From Microvirga terrae (lineage in GTDB: Bacteria; Pseudomonadota; Alphaproteobacteria; Rhizobiales; Beijerinckiaceae): a stretch of DNA of 64,000 nt. Under the pieces are notes generated by a model. The model was given only the letters and a program-made list of their open reading frames with translations. It was not told where the DNA came from and made no database searches. Below, one piece after another: positions 25,581 to 33,514 of the stretch (its first letter is position 1; each line of letters begins with the position of its first letter). The DNA lies in assembly GCF_013307435.2 (NCBI RefSeq), contig NZ_CP102845.1:3966001-4030000 (forward strand), written 5' to 3'. The translations under genes were made by a program, and so were the position numbers.

Positions 25581-25620
25581 AAGCTGGGTTGCATCGCTAT
25601 GGCTCGATGCAACCCAGCTT
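25581..25620 (+). terminator. strong hairpin after the beta-helix gene
   Basis: Perfect 16-bp arms (25581-25596 AAGCTGGGTTGCATCG and its complement at 25605-25620) with an 8-nt loop, 38 bp after the stop codon. The T-tract is short. Probably the transcript end of the beta-helix gene. Confidence 0.75.
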
Positions 25621-25929
25621 TAGACGCAGCTTGATCCCACGGCTGATAAAAGGGCGATGCCAAAATGCTGAGAATGTGCTCTCGGCGGAGGTGCGGTCTT
25701 CATCTCAGTGAAACGGGCCGCAAATCCGGGCAGAGTCATGCGCGACCGAGAGCTTCGCATGAAAAAGGGCCGCGCCCAGTCTTATGACCGTGTTCGCGAC
25801 CCTTTGAACCGTAGTTGCCCCCACGGGTAGAGGCGATATATCGAGAACAAAATGCAATTTCAATAAGTAATAGTCCCTAGTTATGGCCTGACAGGCGACA
25901 CAATAGCGCACATCGACCAGATACAAGTT

Positions 25930-26050
25930 TTAACGTTGATTGGTTGCAGGAGCGCCGTAGCCTGAATAGATATCACTCATCGGCTCCCAATTTTTGCCCC
26001 TACGGGACCGAAACCTTAAAGCGCCCTCCTCGGGGAGGCGCTTTTTCTTT
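25930..26050 (+). ncRNA. candidate small RNA ending at an intrinsic terminator
   Basis: A typical intrinsic terminator (arms around AAAGCGCC/GGCGCTTT, 26018-26043, then a T run) lies in a region with no protein gene upstream on the plus strand for almost 400 bp. A weak promoter-like pair (TTGGTT about 25940, 17 bp, TGAATA about 25963) would give a transcript of about 80 nt. No known RNA family recognised. A remnant terminator of a lost gene is the alternative. Confidence 0.3.
26018..26045 (+). terminator. intrinsic terminator
   Basis: GC-rich hairpin with arms AAAGCGCC...TCC and GGA-GGCGCTTT (one bulge) and loop TCGG, followed by TTTTTC. Orientation is plus. Confidence 0.75.
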
Positions 26051-26133
26051 GCCGATGTGTCCTTCTACTTATATTTCATACCGGCACTTATGCGAAAATG
26101 CTGTGAACGTTTATGTGCGAGGACGGCGGATGC

Positions 26134-26180
26134 AAAAAACGCCCCAGCCAGAGGGTGTCCTATACCTCTGGCCGGGGCGT
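26134..26180 (-). terminator. intrinsic terminator for the minus-strand gene at 26304-26516
   Basis: 16-bp arms (26139-26154 and 26165-26180, one mismatch) with a 10-nt loop. On the minus strand the hairpin is followed by a run of six T (complement of AAAAAA at 26134-26139). It lies about 124 bp after the stop of the small minus-strand gene. Confidence 0.8.
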
Positions 26181-26303
26181 CTGCGGCTGGAAGGGGGCTT
26201 CGCCACATTCCGGAGGCTAAACTGTTCCGGCGGCTCCACAACGGAGCAAATGGCTTGAGTGGATATTCCTAAAGGCTTAGCTCAAAAACGACATAGGCCT
26301 GTC

Positions 26304-26516
26304 CTACGGGTGGCGGATTGAGGACATGCGAGCCTTGCTCGACTCCTCCGCGGTGTCGAGTTCGGAGCGGTTTCGGACCAACCTTTCCCGCTCTGCGGCC
26401 AGGGTGTCCCAGGTTCTGGCCATCTCCAGAAGCTGATTGCGCTGTTCCCCCTCCGGCTGGAGCTGCCCCCATATGTGATCCACGGCCGATGCAACTTTCC
26501 GGGCTTGTGGCTGCAT
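26304..26516 (-). CDS. small helical hypothetical protein, possibly N-terminally cut by IS3
   Basis: 70 residues, mostly helical and charged (KVASAVDHIWGQLQPEGEQR, then LLEMARTWDTLAAERERLVR). It begins only 5 bp from the left end of the IS3-family element and has no clear ribosome binding site, so the original N-terminus may have been removed by the insertion. Its transcript would end at the strong minus-strand terminator near 26134-26180. No homologue recognised. Confidence 0.5.
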   Translation of the reverse strand: MQPQARKVASAVDHIWGQLQPEGEQRNQLLEMARTWDTLAAERERLVRNRSELDTAEESSKARMSSIRHP

Positions 26517-26534
26517 CCCCGAAGTTGGACCGGA

Positions 26535-26646
26535 TCATGTGAGAATCTCCGGTCCTGGAACGGCCTCAGGCGCGCCTAAGGCCTGGTGAAGCAAGGCCAT
26601 CGGTGGCCTATCACCAATGGCGCTATGCGGTCTCACTTCGTTGTAC
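26535..26646 (-). pseudogene. IS3 transposase orfB, 3' fragment
   Basis: Reading on the minus strand from the junction gives YNEVRPHSAIGDRPPMALLH and ends PEILT-stop. This is the missing C-terminus of the orfB at 29292-30047, where the sequence breaks after WRVEYN. Joining the two at the shared GTACAAC restores one continuous frame. Confidence 0.88.
26640..26646 (+). repeat. left copy of the 7-bp direct repeat bounding the recombinase element
   Basis: GTTGTAC at 26640-26646, identical to 29292-29298. The crossover core of the serine recombinase should lie in this shared sequence. Confidence 0.75.
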
Positions 26647-26671
26647 AAAGCGACAACGGAACGCCCACAGG

Positions 26672-27205
26672 ACCGAAGAGCGCGAGGTTCTGTATCGGTG
26701 GCACCCCTGGGCCGGGTGCATCGTCCATCTTGATGAGGTCGTCGAGAAGAGGGCTGGCGATTGTGTTCGCTGCCGCCACGATGGTGATCCAGCCCGCAGA
26801 TTGGAACTCCCTCTCTGGATGTTCGACCGGGCCGTGTGTGCGCCGATGCGGGTTGAGCTTGCTCCTCGGGTGGATATCGCCGCAATCCAGGCTTTGACGG
26901 CGGTGCTGGCGGATGTGTTGAAGCGAGCACCGTCGACTCCCACGGCGACAACGGCAAACTGGATCTCTCACGACGGGAATCGGGGAGAGGTCCATGCGAC
27001 GCCAGAGCAACCCTCATCATGTCCTTCGGTCCGGACCAGAGCAGTTCGACCTGTTTGCCCAGCCAAGGGACGGCGGCCTGCCGCGGGTGCCAGACTGGCG
27101 AACCCTGCCTGCGGAGACGCAACAGGCGCTGACGAACCTGATGGTTCGTCTGATCCTCGAGCACGTCCGCGACGACGGCCGTCCGGCAGAGGAGCGCGGT
27201 CATGA
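26672..27205 (+). CDS. recombinase-associated accessory protein, start uncertain
   Basis: The frame reads [20 protein letters not shown], then [20 protein letters not shown] and [18 protein letters not shown] recall a similar short protein encoded directly upstream of related serine recombinases. The only upstream ATG in frame (26603) lies outside the element, in IS3 sequence, so the native start is unclear or lost. The frame stays open to 27205 through the next gene, and the true end may be earlier. Function unknown. Confidence 0.5.
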   Translation, partial: TEEREVLYRWHPWAGCIVHLDEVVEKRAGDCVRCRHDGDPARRLELPLWMFDRAVCAPMRVELAPRVDIAAIQALTAVLADVLKRAPSTPTATTANWISHDGNRGEVHATPEQPSSCPSVRTRAVRPVCPAKGRRPAAGARLANPACGDATGADEPDGSSDPRARPRRRPSGRGARS

Positions 27206-27209
27206 CTGA
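26994..27209 (+). CDS. small protein upstream of the serine recombinase
   Basis: 71 residues: a Pro/Gln-rich start with [14 protein letters not shown], then a helical C-terminus ([20 protein letters not shown]). GGAGAGG precedes the ATG closely. Its last codons overlap the recombinase start (27202) by 8 bp, so the two are translationally coupled. Small partners of this kind commonly precede this recombinase type (from memory); they might be directionality or DNA-binding factors, which is inference only. Confidence 0.7.
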   Translation: MRRQSNPHHVLRSGPEQFDLFAQPRDGGLPRVPDWRTLPAETQQALTNLMVRLILEHVRDDGRPAEERGHD

Positions 27210-29268
27210 CAAGATCCAGCCCCATCATCTGGAGCGCAAGGCAATCCTCTATGTTCGCCAGTCCTCCGCCCATCAGGTTCTGCACAATCGCGAGAGCAGC
27301 ACCCTGCAGTACGCCATGCGGGACCGGCTGACCATGCTGGGCTGGGCGCAAATCGAAACCGTCGACGACGACCTCGGGCGGTCAGCGGCCGGCACCACCG
27401 CCCGCGCCGGCTTCGAACGCATGGTGGCCGAGGTCTGCCTCGGCAAGGTCGGCGCCGTGGCAGCCCGCGAGGTGTCGCGCTTTGCCCGCAACAGCCGCGA
27501 CTGGCAGCAACTGATTGAGATGTGCCGGGTGGTCGACACGGTGCTGATTGACCAGGAGACGGTCTATGCTCCGCGGCAGGGCAACGATCGGCTGCTGCTC
27601 GGGCTCAAGGGTTCTCTCAATGAGTATGAGCTCGATCTCCTGCGTCAGCGCTCGCTCGCGGCGCGCTACGAGAAGGCCAGACGCGGTGAACTCCTCGTCA
27701 CGGCGCCAATCGGCTTCGTGAAGGCCGGCGACCGCTGGGAGAAGGATCCGGACCGGCGGGTGCAGGACGCGATTGTGCTGGTGTTCGACAAGGTGGCGGA
27801 ATTGGGCAGCGCCCGCCAGGCTCTGCTGTGGTTCCACGAGCACGGGCTCGATCTGCCGGCCCGGCAGCCCAACGGCGATGTGATCTGGCGCCGGCCCAAT
27901 TATGCGACCATCCACCGGATGATCGAGAACCCAATCTACGGCGGCGCCTATGCCTATGGTAAGACTCGCGTTGCGGGCTATGACAGCTCAGGCATGCGGG
28001 GCAGGATTTGCCGCAAGCCGCGCGCAGAATGGCTTACTCTGAAGCCCGGCACTCACGAGGGCTATGTCGATTGGGAGCGGGCGGAGGCGATACGCAGAAT
28101 GGTGAGCGACAATGTTCCGACCAGCCGGCATCATGGCGCACCCAAGCACGGCGACGCCCTGCTGGCCGGGCTCGTGCGTTGCCGGAGCTGTGGCCGGAAG
28201 CTGACGGTGCGTTACTCAGGCATGAAGCACAACATCCCACGCTATGCCTGCTGCCGAGGCCATCGCGACAACGGAGAGCCGCGCTGCATCGCCTTCGGAG
28301 GCTTGCGGGTGGACGACGCCATTGAGGCGGCTCTGCTGCAGGTGGTTCAACCCGGTGCGATTGCTGCTGCAGTCGCGGCCGAGGCAGAAGCCAGCAGCCG
28401 GCGGGATCAGGTCCGTGAGGCGCTCACCCGCGATCTTGAGGCCGTCCGGTACGCCGCGGACCGCGCCTTCCGCCAGTACGATGCCGCTGATCCGGGCAAT
28501 CGCCTGGTGGCCGGGGAACTGGAGGCGCGCTGGAACAAGGCGCTGGCCCGAGTGGCTGAGGTCGAGGCGAAGATCGCTGCCCACGATGCGGCCCTGCGAC
28601 CTGCTATGGAGATCGCGCCGATCTCCTTGGCCAGGTTGGCCGATGACCTGCAGGCTGTTTGGAGCGCCCCGACCACGGATGCGCGGCTGAAGAAGCGCAT
28701 CGTGCGCACCGTCATTCGCGAGGTGATCGCCGACATTGATGCGGATGCTGGCGAGATCCTCCTGATGATCCATTGGGCCGGCGGCGTTCACACCGAGCTG
28801 CGTCTGCCCCGGCGGCGACGCGGCCAGCGCAACAGCACCTCACCTGATGTCCTTGCCGCCGTCCGGCATCTGGTTTTGATCGCCAATGACGATCTCATCG
28901 CCGGCCTCCTGAATCGAAATAAGCTTGTGACCGGCCATGGTAATCGCTGGACGCGGGAGCGTGTGACGGCGCTGCGTTCCCACTATCGTATTCCAGTCTA
29001 CCGACCCGCCCCTGACGGGATCGAGCCCTGGCTCAACCTGACCCAGGCGGCCACGCATCTCGGCGTCAGCCCCAAGACGCTCAGGCTGGCGGCCGAACGC
29101 GGTGAGATCACCGCCATTCATCCCCTTGCGGATGGTCCCTGGATCTTCAGCCGCGCTGATCTTGGTGGATCAGCGGCGAACGAGGTTGCACAACGAGCGG
29201 AGCGCTCGGCAAAATACCCCACGGGACCGCATCCCGATCAGCAAACTCTCTTTCCATCAATGACATAG
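27202..29268 (+). CDS. large serine recombinase
   Basis: 688 residues. The N-terminal resolvase domain (about 12-160) has the catalytic Ser in [12 protein letters not shown] and the conserved Arg-rich segment [14 protein letters not shown] recombinase DNA-binding domain follows (about 185-300, with [20 protein letters not shown]). A zinc ribbon has [14 protein letters not shown] and YACCRGH. A coiled-coil region (about 390-480) is rich in Glu/Arg/Ala. The C-terminus adds a MerR-like helix-turn-helix ([20 protein letters not shown]). It cuts and rejoins DNA by a phosphoserine intermediate, and here is the likely agent that inserted the element into IS3. Frame intact. Confidence 0.93.
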   Translation: MTDKIQPHHLERKAILYVRQSSAHQVLHNRESSTLQYAMRDRLTMLGWAQIETVDDDLGRSAAGTTARAGFERMVAEVCLGKVGAVAAREVSRFARNSRDWQQLIEMCRVVDTVLIDQETVYAPRQGNDRLLLGLKGSLNEYELDLLRQRSLAARYEKARRGELLVTAPIGFVKAGDRWEKDPDRRVQDAIVLVFDKVAELGSARQALLWFHEHGLDLPARQPNGDVIWRRPNYATIHRMIENPIYGGAYAYGKTRVAGYDSSGMRGRICRKPRAEWLTLKPGTHEGYVDWERAEAIRRMVSDNVPTSRHHGAPKHGDALLAGLVRCRSCGRKLTVRYSGMKHNIPRYACCRGHRDNGEPRCIAFGGLRVDDAIEAALLQVVQPGAIAAAVAAEAEASSRRDQVREALTRDLEAVRYAADRAFRQYDAADPGNRLVAGELEARWNKALARVAEVEAKIAAHDAALRPAMEIAPISLARLADDLQAVWSAPTTDARLKKRIVRTVIREVIADIDADAGEILLMIHWAGGVHTELRLPRRRRGQRNSTSPDVLAAVRHLVLIANDDLIAGLLNRNKLVTGHGNRWTRERVTALRSHYRIPVYRPAPDGIEPWLNLTQAATHLGVSPKTLRLAAERGEITAIHPLADGPWIFSRADLGGSAANEVAQRAERSAKYPTGPHPDQQTLFPSMT

Positions 29269-29291
29269 ACAGATGGGTGTTGTGATGCAGG

Positions 29292-29298
29292 GTTGTAC
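29292..29298 (+). repeat. right copy of the 7-bp direct repeat bounding the recombinase element
   Basis: GTTGTAC at 29292-29298, 24 bp after the recombinase stop codon, pairing with 26640-26646. Confidence 0.75.
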
Positions 29299-30047
29299 TC
29301 GACGCGCCAATCCTCCACCTTCCGGCGCGCGTCGTCCAGATCCATGAACCAGTTCTGGTTCAGGCATTCCGCACGGACCCGGGCATTGAAGGACTCGATG
29401 TAGGCGTTGTCGGTCGGCTTGCCGGGCCGGCTGAAGTCCAGCGTCACGCCGTGGGAATAAGCCCACAGGTCGAGCTCGCGCGAGGTGAACTGGCAGCCCT
29501 GATCAACCCGAATGATCTTTGGCTTTCCAAACCGCCGTACCGCCTCATCCAGAGCTGAGATCACCTCCCATGCGGTGGCGATCCGGCACACCCGCAGCAC
29601 GGGACAGATCCGGCTCCAGGTGTCGAGCATCGTCAGGACCCAGATGCGCCGCCCGTCGAAGAGCTGATCGTACATCCAGTCCATCGCCCACACTTGATTG
29701 GGGGCGGTAGCCGGTGAGCGGTCCTCGCGGATCTTGGCCGCAACCCGTCGCCGGGGTGGTTTGTGGCGCATGGTCAGTCCCTCGAGCTTGTAGAGCCGGT
29801 AGACGCGCTTGGCATTGATCGGCCAGCCTTCGCGCCGGAGCACGATCCAGATCCGGCGGTAGCCGTAGCGCACGCGCGCCTCAGCGACCTCGCGGATGCG
29901 TTTGCGGAGAGCAGCCAGCTCGGGGCGGCGGGAGCGGTAGTGATACGTCGAGCGCGGCGCCGGTACAGCCCGGCAGGCCCGGCGGATCGACACCCGGAAG
30001 ACGGTGCGCACGAAGTCGACGATCTCCCGGCCTCGAGCAGGCGTCAT
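29292..30047 (-). pseudogene. IS3 transposase orfB, 5' part, interrupted
   Basis: 252 codons of the integrase-type orfB: an HTH_21 region (RRACRAVPAPRSTYHYRSRR), then the DDE core with Asp in VWAMDWMYDQLFDG, Asp in IIRVDQGCQFTSRE and Glu in NAYIESFNARVRAE. After DWRVEYN the native sequence breaks at the inserted element; read-through would add [17 protein letters not shown] from the element. The element probably cannot transpose on its own unless the insert is excised. Confidence 0.9.
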
Positions 30048-30052
30048 AGTCC

Positions 30053-30310
30053 TCAGTGGATGACCTCCGAGAGCATCTCCTTGTCGAGGGTGAGATCGGC
30101 CACGAGCTTCTTGAGCCGAGCGTTCTCCTCCTCCAGATGCCGCAGCTTCTTGACCTCTGACGGCATGAGGCCACCGTACTTCTGCTTCCATCGGTAGAAG
30201 GTGGGTTCAGATACACCCATCTTACGGCAGACCTCCGGCACGGGCGTACCGGCTTCGACCTGCTGTAGAGCAAAGGCGATCTGCTGGTCTGTGAAGCGAG
30301 TCTTCTTCAT
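30053..30310 (-). CDS. IS3-family transposase orfA
   Basis: 85 residues with the IS3 orfA helix-turn-helix (FTDQQIAFALQQVEAGTPVP, then EVCRKMGVSEPTFYRWKQKY) and a C-terminal leucine-zipper-like helix (EENARLKKLVADLTLDKEML). It overlaps the upstream extension of the orfB frame, as needed for a programmed -1 frameshift to the OrfAB transposase. Intact. Confidence 0.92.
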   Translation of the reverse strand: MKKTRFTDQQIAFALQQVEAGTPVPEVCRKMGVSEPTFYRWKQKYGGLMPSEVKKLRHLEEENARLKKLVADLTLDKEMLSEVIH

Positions 30311-30510
30311 CGGTCAGCTCTCCGTCGCATCAGGAGTCTAACCGAAAACTCTCACGTTCATTGGTCCAACTTCGCGGGAGGGGACCACCCGAAAACTTCC
30401 TGCCCAAGTTCTCGAAAGGCGTGAACTTCCTGCTCGGCGACTTTAACGTATCGAATCTTCAGTGGGCGCTCTGTCATGTCCCAGGAATGCGACGGCCGAG
30501 GGAAAAAGGA

Positions 30511-30534
30511 AAGCCCCGGCCCTGTCCGGGGCTT
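30511..30534 (+). terminator. GC-rich hairpin
   Basis: 9-bp arms AAGCCCCGG/CCGGGGCTT with a 6-nt loop and no T-run. No adjacent intact gene ends here, so it may be a leftover terminator. Confidence 0.45.
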
Positions 30535-30704
30535 CATGTGTCGTGGTGAGAAGGAATTCAGGCTGGGGCTTGGGCCTTGAGCGGATGAACATTCTCTTCA
30601 ACCCTCCCGGCCGTACCGTCCCCATGACCTACACCCTCGACCTCACCGCCATCTCCACACTCACCAGCGTCCTTGGCCCGGCGACTCGTCGCTGACTCAA
30701 CGAA

Positions 30705-30736
30705 GGAGCGTCGCAATATGTGAACCGCGACGCTCC
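30705..30736 (-). terminator. hairpin after the Gly/Pro-rich gene
   Basis: 10-bp perfect arms GGAGCGTCGC and GCGACGCTCC with a 12-nt loop, 9 bp past the stop of the minus-strand gene at 30745-31074. Confidence 0.6.
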
Positions 30737-30744
30737 GAAGTGGG

Positions 30745-31074
30745 CTACCAGCAGTCGAGAGGGTCATTGGGGCCAGGAGGGACTTCGTTGTAAGCGGGGA
30801 TAATGACAGGGCCATCCCACGGACCGGGCGGTGTGCCGCAGAACGGAGGCTCGCCGCCATGGTCGTTCCCAGAGGGGAACCAGGATGAAAGGTCCTCTAA
30901 CCACTCGGGCAACGGATGTCCGCCGTACAACGGGCCCATCTCACCGCCAGGACCGCCGTTCGGTTCCACCGGTATGGGGGCTCCCGGATTTGGTTCTCCC
31001 ACAGCAATTGCAGGAACTCCCCCGCCGGAGGGAGTTTCATTGGTGCCCGAGCCAAGTAGATTGTAGCCGCTCAT
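30745..31074 (-). CDS. Gly/Pro-rich hypothetical protein (109 residues)
   Basis: The start at 31074 follows AAGGA by 7 bp, giving MSGYNLLGSGTNETPSGGG. The whole sequence is Gly, Pro, Asn and acidic residues with few hydrophobics (GGPGGEMGPLYGGHPLPEWL and PPFCGTPPGPWDGP), so it is probably disordered. No signal peptide or known domain. Followed by a clear hairpin. Confidence 0.55.
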   Translation of the reverse strand: MSGYNLLGSGTNETPSGGGVPAIAVGEPNPGAPIPVEPNGGPGGEMGPLYGGHPLPEWLEDLSSWFPSGNDHGGEPPFCGTPPGPWDGPVIIPAYNEVPPGPNDPLDCW

Positions 31075-31314
31075 GAGATGTCCTTTCCAGTAGGTCTGCT
31101 CGCTTCCGCCGAGGATGTTCTCCGACGGCGAACGGTCACATTGGCTCACCTCGCAAGACCTGATCTGTGAAATGCCTCACAGGCGGCGCATTCGCTGCCA
31201 CCGGCGCTGATTGAGACCGTGCACCGGCGTCCCTGCAGAGGCCGCCATTCGCGGTATCGTCGGTGCTGAAACTCTGACAGAATAGGGCGCACGGCTTCAG
31301 GAGGCGCGCTCCCG

Positions 31315-31425
31315 ATGAACATGATGATCCCGGGCTTTTGGACCTACGTCGTTCTGATGCTCTGCATGATCGCGCTTGTCGCCGCCCCATGGATCGTCGA
31401 ACACATCGAGGCGACGCTTCGCTAA
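31315..31425 (+). CDS. small membrane protein (36 residues)
   Basis: The ATG at 31315 is preceded by AGGAGG at about 10 bp. The product is MNMMIPGFWTYVVLMLCMIA then LVAAPWIVEHIEATLR: one membrane helix with a short charged tail. The gene is too short for standard finders, but the ribosome binding site and composition are good. It lies 52 bp upstream of the next membrane protein gene on the same strand. Confidence 0.55.
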   Translation: MNMMIPGFWTYVVLMLCMIALVAAPWIVEHIEATLR

Positions 31426-31477
31426 CCCCTTGCCCCCTCGCCGCCGTATCCGGCGTGTCATGCATGGAGGTGCGCCC

Positions 31478-32068
31478 ATGGCAATCCACGCAGGGGGAGC
31501 CGGGGGACGACGTGGGAATCGCTGGCGTCCGGCCCTCTGGAGCGTGGCGGGGCTCATGCTCCTGGCGCCGCTTCTCGCGGCGCAATTCACCGATGGAGTC
31601 GACTGGGATCTGCACGATTACGCGATCTTCGGCGCCATGCTGACCGGGGCCTGCCTCGCCTGCGAGATGGCCGCGCGATCGACGCGCAGCACGGCCTACC
31701 GCGCCGCGACAGGACTGTCGGTTGCTGCGGCCTTTCTCCTGCTCTGGATGAACCTTGCCGTGGGCATCATCGGGTCCGAAGATCATCCCGCTAATCTCGT
31801 GTTCGGCGGCGTGCTCGCCGTCGGGATCACGAGCGCCGCCCTCGCGCGCTTCCAGCCCTACGGTATGGCCCGCGCATTGACGGCGACCGCCCTCGCCCAG
31901 GCGCTGGTTGCCGCCGTGGCTCTCATCGCCGGATGGGGCTCTGACGGGGCAAAGGACACCGGCGAGATCCTGCTTTTGAATGGGTTCTACGTGATGCTCT
32001 GGCTCACGTCGGCGTGGCTGTTTCGGAGAGCGGCGCGTCAGCAGATTGGCGCCGGTTCAGCGCCTTAA
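31478..32068 (+). CDS. multi-pass membrane protein of unknown function
   Basis: 196 residues; the start at 31478 is fixed by GGAGGT 7 bp upstream. Five to six hydrophobic segments: ALWSVAGLMLLAPLLAAQF, AIFGAMLTGACLACEMA, GLSVAAAFLLLWMNLAVGII, LVFGGVLAVGITSAALA, ATALAQALVAAVALIAG and LNGFYVMLWLTSAWLF. Short hydrophilic loops include FTDGVDWDLHDY. No known transporter motif. Possibly paired with the 36-residue membrane protein upstream. A hairpin terminator follows. Confidence 0.75.
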   Translation: MAIHAGGAGGRRGNRWRPALWSVAGLMLLAPLLAAQFTDGVDWDLHDYAIFGAMLTGACLACEMAARSTRSTAYRAATGLSVAAAFLLLWMNLAVGIIGSEDHPANLVFGGVLAVGITSAALARFQPYGMARALTATALAQALVAAVALIAGWGSDGAKDTGEILLLNGFYVMLWLTSAWLFRRAARQQIGAGSAP

Positions 32069-32077
32069 AACGAGAGA

Positions 32078-32102
32078 TCGGAGGCCATGAAGCGGCCTCC
32101 GA
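32078..32102 (+). terminator. hairpin between convergent genes
   Basis: 9-bp arms TCGGAGGCC/GGCCTCCGA with a 7-nt loop, between the stops of the membrane protein (32068, plus) and the minus-strand gene at 32115. It may serve both. Confidence 0.55.
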
Positions 32103-32114
32103 CATGCACCCGCC

Positions 32115-32438
32115 TCAATGGGTCGAGAAGCGGCCGTCTTCCTGATAGGTTTCATAATGGAGGGTCTGAGCCGGGATCGCCTCGAGCTGGCGCGGAGCCT
32201 TGGGCCAATCCTGCGGCGTCTCGTTGGTCTGAGGCATGTACCGCGGGCGGAAGCGCAGATCGACGAGGCTTCGCAGCTCGGGGGCTGCCAGGTCGAGCAC
32301 GTTGGCATCGCGCCAGCGGCGGTGCAGCTTGGTCTTGCCGAACATCCGGCTCCAGAAGCCCGTGACCTCCTCCTCGACCTGCAGAACGATACGGCCGGTA
32401 AAGGTCTTGCGAAGATTAAAGCGTCCCGTCAGAGCCAT
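32115..32438 (-). CDS. hypothetical protein (107 residues)
   Basis: The start at 32438 is fixed by AAGGAGAG 6 bp upstream (MALTGRFNLRKTFTGR). It is a basic soluble protein with an N-terminal beta region (GRIVLQVEEEVTGFWSRMFG), a basic patch (KTKLHRRWRDAN), and a C-terminal segment with RPRYMPQTNETPQDW. No family recognised, though the composition is that of a real conserved protein. Earlier in-frame starts up to 32558 lack ribosome binding sites. Confidence 0.6.
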   Translation of the reverse strand: MALTGRFNLRKTFTGRIVLQVEEEVTGFWSRMFGKTKLHRRWRDANVLDLAAPELRSLVDLRFRPRYMPQTNETPQDWPKAPRQLEAIPAQTLHYETYQEDGRFSTH

Positions 32439-32765
32439 TCGACTCTCCTTGATTGTCGATCTCTTCAAAATGACAGAGCGCCAACGGTCCGGTTGCTGAT
32501 CAAGAAGCCAACAAACCTTGGCCTTGGCGCTCGCATAGAATCCATTCCTGCTAGCCAATGCCTATGCGGAGCAAGGGTTCCGGCCCCTCCACTATCGACA
32601 AGTTGTCACATTCGCGATGTGCGATGGGTCACAAGCTCGCGCCGCTCAAAGTAAAATAAGGCGCTTTGCGCAATCGATCAGTGCAGAGGATGGTCAAATA
32701 AGGGGGAGGAGGAGAATGATCGCGGTGATTTGAAAACGAGATCTGACGGCGTGCCTAAAAGGCGT
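32439..32765. other. intergenic region, no gene seen
   Basis: About 330 bp upstream of the minus-strand gene. A purine-rich AGGGGGAGGAGGAG run at about 32700 sits before a 5-codon frame only. No clear operator or hairpin. Confidence 0.45.
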
Positions 32766-32846
32766 TCAGGCGTGCCCGGCACGGCGCGGCTTGGACGTGA
32801 GATCGATCGTGACGAGTTGCCCGGTCTTGGGATCGAGGATGGTCAT
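32766..32846 (-). CDS. possible 26-residue protein
   Basis: MTILDPKTGQLVTIDLTSKP followed by RRAGHA, with a G-rich site (AGGGGG) just upstream. The short beta-hairpin-like composition resembles tiny conserved proteins of this order, but this is only an impression. Confidence 0.3.
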   Translation of the reverse strand: MTILDPKTGQLVTIDLTSKPRRAGHA

Positions 32847-33051
32847 GAAGGCCCCCTGTTCTGTTGGCGTAGGAGAAACTCCCAGGGATCGCCAAGGATC
32901 AAACCGTGTTGGGAACGTGGTAAGCAATTCGTTACCGGAAGCTGCACCGTAAGGGGTGGGAAGATCGACGCTGAGCGGGTATCGGAACGGCGCACGTGGA
33001 CGGATCGGCCCGACCGTCCGCCGAGATTCCTTCATATCTGGAGACTCCCTG

Positions 33052-33459
33052 ATGAACACCACGCAGCTCGAGACCGTTTGGGCGCCGCGCCTCCTCAGCA
33101 TCCTGCGCATCGTCGCGGCCCTCATCTTCATGGCCCACGGCACGCAGAAGCTTCTGGGCTTCCCGGTCTCTCCCAATCCCGGCCCGGCGGCCTTCAGCCT
33201 TCCGTGGATTGCGGGTGTTCTGGAAATCGTCGGCGGCGCCCTGCTGATTCCAGGATTGTTCGTCCGGCCCGTCGCCTTCGTCCTCTCGGGTCTGATGGCC
33301 TTCGCGTACTGGATCGCCCATGCGCCGCGCAGCCCCTTCCCGGTTCTGAACGGCGGCGATGCGGCCATTCTCTACTGCTTCGTGTTTCTCTTCATCGCGG
33401 CCGCCGGCGGCGGTGCCTGGAGCCTGGATCGCCTGCTGCGCAACGGCCGCGCAGCCTGA
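33052..33459 (+). CDS. DoxX-family membrane protein
   Basis: 135 residues; the start at 33052 has GGAGA about 8 bp upstream. It has the DoxX layout of four membrane helices: LRIVAALIFMAHGTQKLLGF with the typical HGxQKLxGF, then WIAGVLEIVGGALLIPGLF, PVAFVLSGLMAFAYWIAHAP, and AAILYCFVFLFIAAAG. DoxX proteins are linked to redox or thiol stress in some bacteria (family knowledge). Ends at a strong bidirectional terminator. Confidence 0.9.
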   Translation: MNTTQLETVWAPRLLSILRIVAALIFMAHGTQKLLGFPVSPNPGPAAFSLPWIAGVLEIVGGALLIPGLFVRPVAFVLSGLMAFAYWIAHAPRSPFPVLNGGDAAILYCFVFLFIAAAGGGAWSLDRLLRNGRAA

Positions 33460-33479
33460 TCGGGCCACGAATGGAAGGA

Positions 33480-33510
33480 AAGGCGGGAGATCGCCGCGAT
33501 CTCCCGCCTT
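33480..33510. terminator. bidirectional intrinsic terminator
   Basis: 13-bp perfect arms AAGGCGGGAGATC/GATCTCCCGCCTT with loop GCCGC, between the convergent stops at 33459 (plus) and 33515 (minus). Confidence 0.8.
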
Positions 33511-33514
33511 GCTT

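Larger units (their letters stand above)
26647..29298 (+). mobile_element. large-serine-recombinase mobile element (about 2.65 kb)
   Basis: The segment between the two GTTGTAC copies carries three overlapping plus-strand genes: an accessory frame, a 71-residue protein and a 688-residue recombinase. It interrupts IS3 orfB precisely, and deleting it (keeping one GTTGTAC) recreates DWRVEYNEVRPHSAIGDRPP in frame. There are no inverted repeats, as expected for serine-recombinase insertion. The element contains nothing besides the recombinase operon, so it is a minimal self-mobile unit. Confidence 0.85.
26521..30373. mobile_element. IS3-family element interrupted by a serine-recombinase element
   Basis: The ends carry perfect 11-bp inverted repeats: GAAGTTGGACC at 26521-26531 and its complement at 30363-30373; further matches continue inward (GTGAGA...CGGT). 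Without the 2652-bp insert the element is 1201 bp, normal for IS3. It holds orfA and orfB on the minus strand with the usual overlap for -1 frameshifting. orfB is split in two by the recombinase element. No clear target-site duplication was found. Confidence 0.85.

Noticed and set aside
25705..25926. Minus-strand frame of 73 codons
   Set aside because: No recognisable domain or start signal; could be a decayed gene but the support is too weak to list.
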